Positions 59,504 through 64,000 of a DNA stretch of 64,000 bases are shown here, one piece after another. Below the pieces are notes generated by a model. That model was given only the letters and a program-made list of their open reading frames with translations. It did no database searches and had not been told where the DNA came from. This DNA is from Palsa-504 sp963795795. Its GTDB lineage: Bacteria; Actinomycetota; Actinomycetes; Streptosporangiales; Streptosporangiaceae. The stretch is taken from contig CAWCJS010000005.1 of the NCBI GenBank assembly GCA_963795795.1, forward strand, positions 124,001-188,000, given 5' to 3'. Within the stretch, counting starts at the first letter, position 1. Every line of letters starts with the position of its first letter. A program made the translations under genes and the position numbers.

Positions 59504-60512
59504 ATGTCGCGTGGTGTGAGCGCGGAGCTCGGGCCGTGGATCGACCTGCACAGTCACGCTGGCCGGTGCTACCTGGCCGGCCTGGCCGCCGGGCATCCGA
59601 TGGTGACCGCGCTGGGCGCGGCGTCGGTTACCGACGCGTTGCGGGACGCGGCGGCCGCTGGCGTGACCGCGCTGATGCTGGCCACCGTGTCCGACTTCGC
59701 GGTGCTGCGACCCGACCCGGTGACCGGGCTGCGCGCTTACCGGGACTTCGCTCCCGATGAGGCTTACACCGATCACCGTCGTCAACTGGACGGGATCCGC
59801 GGGGCGGTGGCTGCAGCTGGCGTGGAGGTAGCGACTTCGGCGGCCGGGGTGGACCGGGCCTTCCGCGACGGTCGCACCGCGGTGTTGCTTGGGTGCGAGG
59901 GCGGTGACTTCCTCGAGGGCGACCTGCGGCGGCTGGAGGAGGCCCGCGCGGACGGCGTTACGGTGCTCACCCTGGTGCACTATCGGGTCAACGAGATCGG
60001 CGACGTGCAGACCTCACCGCCGGTGCACGGTGGTCTGAGCCGGTTCGGCCGGGATGTGGTCGCCGAGTGCAACCGGCTGGGCATCGTGGTCGACTGCGCA
60101 CACGCCAGCTTCGATACCACGATGGCCGTGCTGGAGGTATCGGACCAGCCGGTGATCATTTCTCACGGCCAGCTTGGCCACCCGGGCTCCTCCCACCCGC
60201 GGCTGCTGACCTCAGCGCACGTGACCGCGGTTGCCTCGGCCGGCGGGTTGATCGGCGCCTGGCCAGTCGGGTTGACCAGCCAGTCCCTGGCCGATTTCGG
60301 CGCCGAGGTCATCCGGCTCAGCGAGGTGGCCGGGCCCGGCCACGTGGCCATCGGCACCGACCTGGACGGCAATTACCGGCCCGTCCTGACCAGCTACTTT
60401 CAGTTCGCTGACCTGGGCGGACATGCTCCACGACCGTGGGCTCCCGGCCGCGCACATCCGGCAAATCCTCGGCGGTAACGCCGTGGAGCTGCTGAACCGC
60501 ATCGGGCCGTAA
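59504..60512 (+). pseudogene. membrane dipeptidase (peptidase M19), C-terminal frameshift
   Basis: Zinc dipeptidase of about 335 residues. Ligands: IDLHSHAGRCY (HxH), LLGCEGGDFLEGDLRRLEEA (bridging Glu), IISHGQLGH and GHVAIGTDLDGN (Asp). The last part shifts frame at ~60415 (QFADL, then ADMLHDRGLPAAHIRQILGG and NAVELLNRIGP ending at 60512). One extra G in CTGGGCGG explains it. The unshifted frame would end at 60478 with an unrelated Arg/Pro-rich tail, so function could survive if the ~30-residue C-terminal helix pair is dispensable. No signal peptide. Confidence 0.8.
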
Positions 60513-60623
60513 GTGCCTGTCTCACCGCAGCCACCGGACGACGCCGGGCAACCAGGGCATGTGGGACTATAAGGTGCGTGGGAAAACATGCTTAGGACCT
60601 GTGGCTGCTAGTAAGGGCGGCGA

Positions 60624-61883
60624 ATGGAACGAAATACAGAGGGCCCGCTCGCGGAATATGTCGCGCTACGCCAAGAGGTCACGGCGAGACTCGGCTTCAT
60701 GCATCAGCTAATGGCGCTTCAGCTTACGATCACAGGGACCATCACCGCAGTCAGCTTCTCGGCATCCGGCAGGTCACACCTGCTCTTGGTGCTGCCGTGG
60801 ACCTCTTACCTCCTGTGCGGCAGGTATATATCGCAGGAATATGGCATAGACCGGATCGGAGAGTATAACCGGCGGCACCTAGCCTACATCATTCCCGGGG
60901 CGCTCGGCTGGGAAAAATGGATGGTAGATCACCCGCGACGGTTCACTACTCTTGGCTGGCGTATCCCGCTGATAGTAGCATTCCCCGGAGTGGCGATCTT
61001 TGCTCTAGCGTTGAGCGCTAAGTCGGTGTTCGGAGTCCGTCAGTATTCTCTCATTGCCGTGGCGCTGATCATTGTGTGGTTTATCGGTCTGATCTTGACC
61101 ATACTTTCTGTCGTCACGATTAACTGGATTCTGAACTATCGCAAGAAAGCGCACATCGTGACATTCGCACTGGACGGGTCCCTTAGCCTCTCTGCTATCG
61201 TCTTCGACGTTGACGGCCTGATGATCGACAGCGAGCGCGGCGAACGGACGGCTTGGCAGGCCGCGGCGGAGGAGTTCGGCTGCACCATCTCAGATGCGGA
61301 ATTCGCCACGATAATCGGCGTTTCTCACTCGGCGGCAAGAGACATACTCACCCAGGCGTGGTCTGGTAAGTCAAACAACGCATGTGATTTCGATAAGATC
61401 TTCGCCCGGAAACTGGAGCTGGCCAGCCGAGTTCCCATAGAGAAGAAACCCGGACTCGAATCATTGATGTGTTGGGCTGAGTCGCTGTCGATACCTATGG
61501 CGATAGCAAGTTCGACGCAACGCGAGCTGGTGGTCGACCGGCTCGCTAGGGCACGCGTTGATCCGGGCAGGTTTAAGGTAATTGTATGTGGTGATGATGT
61601 CTCCGAGGTTAAGCCGGCTCCTGATATCTACCTGCTCGCGGCCAGGAAACTGAGGCTTAAACCACGCGCTTGCCTGGTGCTTGAGGACTCGGATAATGGC
61701 GTCCGTGCCGCGAATGCTGCCGGGGCAATTCCCGTCTTGATCCCCGACATGGCATTGCGTGCGGGGTCGGCGCCCCCCGTTGATGTTGCGGCCATGGCGT
61801 ACGCACAATTTGAATCTCTGCAGGAAGTCGAAGATCATCTGCGTAAGAAGATCTGGTCGTGGAACCGCCAGAAGTCCGAATGA
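60624..61883 (+). CDS. four-helix membrane domain fused to a HAD phosphatase domain
   Basis: 419 residues. Residues 1-~185: EYVALRQEVTARLGFMHQLM and helices at ~28-66, ~112-130 and ~141-168 (LIAVALIIVWFIGLILTILS), with RYISQEYGIDRIGEYNRRHL between them. This resembles stand-alone small membrane proteins of unknown role. Residues ~190-405 are a complete HAD subfamily IA domain: nucleophile Asp195 and Asp197 in IVFDVDGLMIDSERGERTAW, IASSTQRELVVDRL, VKPAPDIYLLAARKL and LVLEDSDNGVRAANAAGAIP. The HAD part should face the cytosol. G+C is clearly lower than in flanking genes. A membrane-anchored HAD phosphatase is unusual. Confidence 0.82.
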   Translation: MERNTEGPLAEYVALRQEVTARLGFMHQLMALQLTITGTITAVSFSASGRSHLLLVLPWTSYLLCGRYISQEYGIDRIGEYNRRHLAYIIPGALGWEKWMVDHPRRFTTLGWRIPLIVAFPGVAIFALALSAKSVFGVRQYSLIAVALIIVWFIGLILTILSVVTINWILNYRKKAHIVTFALDGSLSLSAIVFDVDGLMIDSERGERTAWQAAAEEFGCTISDAEFATIIGVSHSAARDILTQAWSGKSNNACDFDKIFARKLELASRVPIEKKPGLESLMCWAESLSIPMAIASSTQRELVVDRLARARVDPGRFKVIVCGDDVSEVKPAPDIYLLAARKLRLKPRACLVLEDSDNGVRAANAAGAIPVLIPDMALRAGSAPPVDVAAMAYAQFESLQEVEDHLRKKIWSWNRQKSE

Positions 61884-61981
61884 GATCGGGTCGGCCCTCG
61901 GGGTGCTTGCTGTGGGCCTATCAATCCGCGGCGGGTCATCGTATTGTTATGGCATTACTACGCGTCGACGAGGTGACTGGA

Positions 61982-62383
61982 ATGGATCCGATCACGCTTA
62001 TCGTGACTGCCCTGGCCGCAGGCGCGGCGCTGGGGATTCAGGACACCGCCTCTGCGATGGTCAAGGATGCCTACGCCAGCCTCAAGGCCCTGGTGCGAAG
62101 GCGGCTGGGCGGTGATCCCGGCGCGGAAATGGTGCTCGCCCGGCATGAGCAGGCCCCGGAAACCTGGCAGGCGCCGCTGATGTCGGAACTGGCCCGGACC
62201 GGTGCGGAAGGGGACGGTGACCTAATCGCTGCGGCGAAGGCGCTACTGGACCTGGTCGGCGGCGCCGGGACGGTCGGGAAATACGCGGTTGACGTGCGGG
62301 GGGCGCAGGGCGTTCAGGTCGGGGATCACAACCGGCAGGACAACGTGTTCAACGCCCCGGCAGACGGCACCGGTACGCGGTGA
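61982..62383 (+). CDS. small RHIM-like amyloid-motif protein (Bell-like N-terminal domain)
   Basis: 133 residues from ATG 61982 with GAGGTGA. N-terminal helical domain: MDPITLIVTALAAGAALGIQ then DTASAMVKDAYASLKALVRR, a hydrophobic first helix like HeLo/Bell-type membrane-targeting effectors. The C-terminal tail is disordered-looking and carries GVQVGDHN (residues 110-117), matching the RHIM core (I/V)-Q-(I/V)-G-x-x-N. The next gene's product starts with GVQVGDRN. Pairing an effector-like helical domain with a STAND protein through a shared amyloid motif is the hallmark of NLR-associated amyloid signalling. The Bell assignment is from general resemblance only. Confidence 0.75.
   Translation: MDPITLIVTALAAGAALGIQDTASAMVKDAYASLKALVRRRLGGDPGAEMVLARHEQAPETWQAPLMSELARTGAEGDGDLIAAAKALLDLVGGAGTVGKYAVDVRGAQGVQVGDHNRQDNVFNAPADGTGTR
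62309..62332 (+). other. RHIM-like motif in the small effector
   Basis: Encodes GVQVGDHN preceded by VDVRGAQ and followed by RQDNVF. The whole VD-RG-xGVQVGDxN-xQ-N frame is shared with the STAND protein at 62567-62590. Confidence 0.75.
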
Positions 62384-62476
62384 ACTCTGGGCTACCACGC
62401 GGACTCGGGGCAGTTCCCGCTGCGCGTATCACGGTTGCCCTCGGCGTCCTCCTTATGGTTTAGGGAGGGTTCGCCG

Positions 62477-64000
62477 GTGAATTCTTCTCCCGAGAACGGT
62501 GCCGAGCCGGTTCAGGTGGAGACCGGGGCGGTTGGCGGGTATTCGGTCGATGCCCGGGGTGGCATGGGTGTGCAGGTCGGTGACCGCAACATCCAGATTA
62601 ACTACGCGTATAACGGGCTGACGCTGACCGATGGGGTGGCGCCGCCGCCGCTGGTGAGCGTGTCGGGGGCGGTGGATTCTCCGTATCGCGGCTTGGGCGC
62701 GTTTGAAGAGCAGGACGCGCCATTTTTCTACGGCCGGGAGGAGGCGGCCACCCACCTGCTTGAGCGGATGTCGGGGCTGCTGGATGGTCCGGGCTTGCTG
62801 GTGGTGTCGGGTGTGTCGGGTGCGGGTAAGTCGTCGCTGCTGCGGGCGGGCGTCCTGCCGCGGATCCGGGGGGCTGGGCTGGCGGGCTCGCCGGGAGCGG
62901 CCTCGTGGCCGTGCCTGGTGTTCACCCCGGGCCGGGCGCCGCTGGACGAGCTGGCGCTGCGGGTGGGGTTGCTGGCCGGGGCGGATGCGGCTGCGGTGCG
63001 GCGCGGACTGGACGCCGATCCCGGTGGATTCGCGCTCACCGCCCGTCAGGCCGCCCTCGCCTCGCCTCCGCTGCCCGGTGGGGAGCTGGGAGGCCCGGCC
63101 GCGCGGGCGGCCGGGTCGTCGGCGGGTCAGCGGCGATTGCTGCTCGTGGTCGACCAGTTCGAGCAGGTGTTCACGCAGTGCCCCGATGAAGGGCAGCGGC
63201 AGGCCTTCGTTACCGCCTTGTGTGCGGCCGCCGGGGCCGGTCCCGGGTCGGGCGGCCGCACACCGGCGGCGCTGGTGGTGCTAGGGGTGCGGGCCGATTT
63301 CGAGGCGCGCTGCGCGAATTACCCCGAGCTGGCCGGCGCGGTCCAGGACCGCTACCTGGTGACGGCGATGACCGAGCGGCAGCTGCGGATGGCCATCACC
63401 GAGCCGGCCAAGACGGCAGGCTCGCGCGTTGACGAGGACCTGGTCGAGGTCTTGCTCGCCGAGGTGCGGGCCCGCCAGCCTGGAGCCGCCGGGGCGGGCG
63501 TGCTGCCGTTGCTGTCGCACGCCCTGGACCAGGCCTGGCGGTCCAAGACCGGGGAGATCCTGACCGTGGCGGACTACGAGCGCACCGGCGGGATCGAGGG
63601 GGCCGTCGCCGATAGCGCCCAGCGCGCGTACGACCACCTCACCCCCGGCCAGCAGGCCGCGGCCCGGCAGGTGTTTACCCGGCTGACCGCCGCCAGCAGC
63701 GACGGGATGGACACCGCTGACCGGGCCACCAGGGCGGAGCTGACCGAAGGCAGGAACCCGGCCGGGGCGGGCGACGTGGAAGCGGTACTGGAGGCCTTCG
63801 CCGGAGAACGCCTGCTGACCCTGGCCGCGGATAGCGTGGAGATCAGCCACGAGGTGCTGCTGACGGCCTGGCCGCTACTGCGCGACACCTGGCTCACCGA
63901 AACCCACGCGGACCGGATCGTCCGCACCCGGCTGCACAATGTCTCAGCCGAATGGGCCCGCCAGTCCCGTGACCCGTCCTATCTCTACGGCGGATCTCTG
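62477..64000 (+). CDS. nSTAND1 NTPase (NLR-like) with N-terminal RHIM-like motif, partial
   Basis: Starts at GTG 62477 (GGGAGG site, 93 bp after the small gene) and runs off the window; 508 codons visible. Residues ~1-45 are disordered with GVQVGDRN at 31-38, then NIQINYAYNG. The nSTAND1 entry motif SPYRGLGAFEEQDAPFFYGR leads to Walker A GVSGAGKSSLLRAG (Lys118), Walker B LLLVVDQFEQVF (Asp226), a sensor-like VLGVRADFEARCANYPELA, and the winged-helix part ending VEISHEVLLTAWPLLRDTWL. Such proteins usually continue into WD40 or TPR repeats that sense the trigger. Predicted to oligomerise on sensing and template amyloid assembly of the upstream effector. Confidence 0.88.
   Translation, partial: MNSSPENGAEPVQVETGAVGGYSVDARGGMGVQVGDRNIQINYAYNGLTLTDGVAPPPLVSVSGAVDSPYRGLGAFEEQDAPFFYGREEAATHLLERMSGLLDGPGLLVVSGVSGAGKSSLLRAGVLPRIRGAGLAGSPGAASWPCLVFTPGRAPLDELALRVGLLAGADAAAVRRGLDADPGGFALTARQAALASPPLPGGELGGPAARAAGSSAGQRRLLLVVDQFEQVFTQCPDEGQRQAFVTALCAAAGAGPGSGGRTPAALVVLGVRADFEARCANYPELAGAVQDRYLVTAMTERQLRMAITEPAKTAGSRVDEDLVEVLLAEVRARQPGAAGAGVLPLLSHALDQAWRSKTGEILTVADYERTGGIEGAVADSAQRAYDHLTPGQQAAARQVFTRLTAASSDGMDTADRATRAELTEGRNPAGAGDVEAVLEAFAGERLLTLAADSVEISHEVLLTAWPLLRDTWLTETHADRIVRTRLHNVSAEWARQSRDPSYLYGGSL
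62567..62590 (+). other. RHIM-like motif in the STAND protein
   Basis: Encodes GVQVGDRN within VDARGGMGVQVGDRNIQIN, immediately before the nSTAND1 domain, where BASS-type amyloid motifs of bacterial NLRs are typically located. Confidence 0.75.

Noticed and set aside
1..64000. tRNA, rRNA or biosynthetic gene cluster
   Set aside because: No cloverleaf ends or rRNA cores were noticed and no PKS, NRPS, terpene or RiPP core enzymes are present.

Overview
The window is about 70% G+C with dense, often overlapping genes, frequent GTG starts and DUF1707, DUF222/HNH, PadR, HxlR and nSTAND families. This points to a soil-type actinomycete (Actinomycetota). Order and genus cannot be assigned from the sequence alone. 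No rRNA, tRNA, CRISPR array, integrase or transposase was seen.

Layout. 0-7.3 kb: small regulators (ArsR, TetR), a 5'-truncated MFS gene, two GNATs, a phosphoesterase, DUF1707, cupin and DUF2237 proteins. 7.4-15.8 kb: secreted phosphoesterase, Rieske oxygenase, glutathione peroxidase, a pentose-phosphate operon (pgl-rpiA-HAD) and a nickel/cobalt permease behind a Nur-box-like site. 15.8-19.7 kb: acyl-CoA dehydrogenase divergent from an FAD oxidase-cupin-ACC deaminase operon. 20-22.4 kb: sensor-like membrane protein and an HTH regulator. 22.7-29.1 kb: DeoR-regulated operon of APC permease, FGGY kinase and two GlpA/GlpB-like flavoproteins. 29.4-38 kb: half MFS gene, AhpD-like/HxlR pair, CoA-transferase plus citrate-synthase-like lyase, amidohydrolase, MerR-SDR fusion and a second sensor-like membrane protein. 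38-43.7 kb: ribose-type ABC importer with a bicupin and an XRE-cupin regulator. 43.8-56.9 kb: MFS-cNMP fusion, HNH gene, lipoprotein, zinc-ribbon/GGFAGP-repeat/DUF1707 operon, SDR, PadR pair and a Ski2-like helicase. 56.9-64 kb: accessory, immunity-like region with a TIR protein, an M19 dipeptidase, a membrane-HAD fusion, and a small RHIM-motif protein followed by an nSTAND1 NTPase carrying the same RHIM-like motif.

The best candidate for an interesting system is the 61.98-64.0 kb pair. A 133-residue protein ends in GVQVGDHN and the following STAND ATPase begins with GVQVGDRN. This is the arrangement expected for amyloid (RHIM/BASS-type) signalling between an NLR-like sensor and a cell-death effector. 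The TIR protein and the lower-G+C membrane-HAD fusion nearby fit an immunity island.

Two cross-cutting features matter to anyone using this annotation. First, at least a dozen genes are split by single-base frameshifts although both halves are well conserved. This density suggests assembly or sequencing indels as much as true pseudogenes. Second, short tandem duplications (41-75 bp) repeatedly sit on gene boundaries, several of them copying a ribosome-binding site and start codon, and a dispersed motif of about 25 bp recurs three times in intergenic positions.
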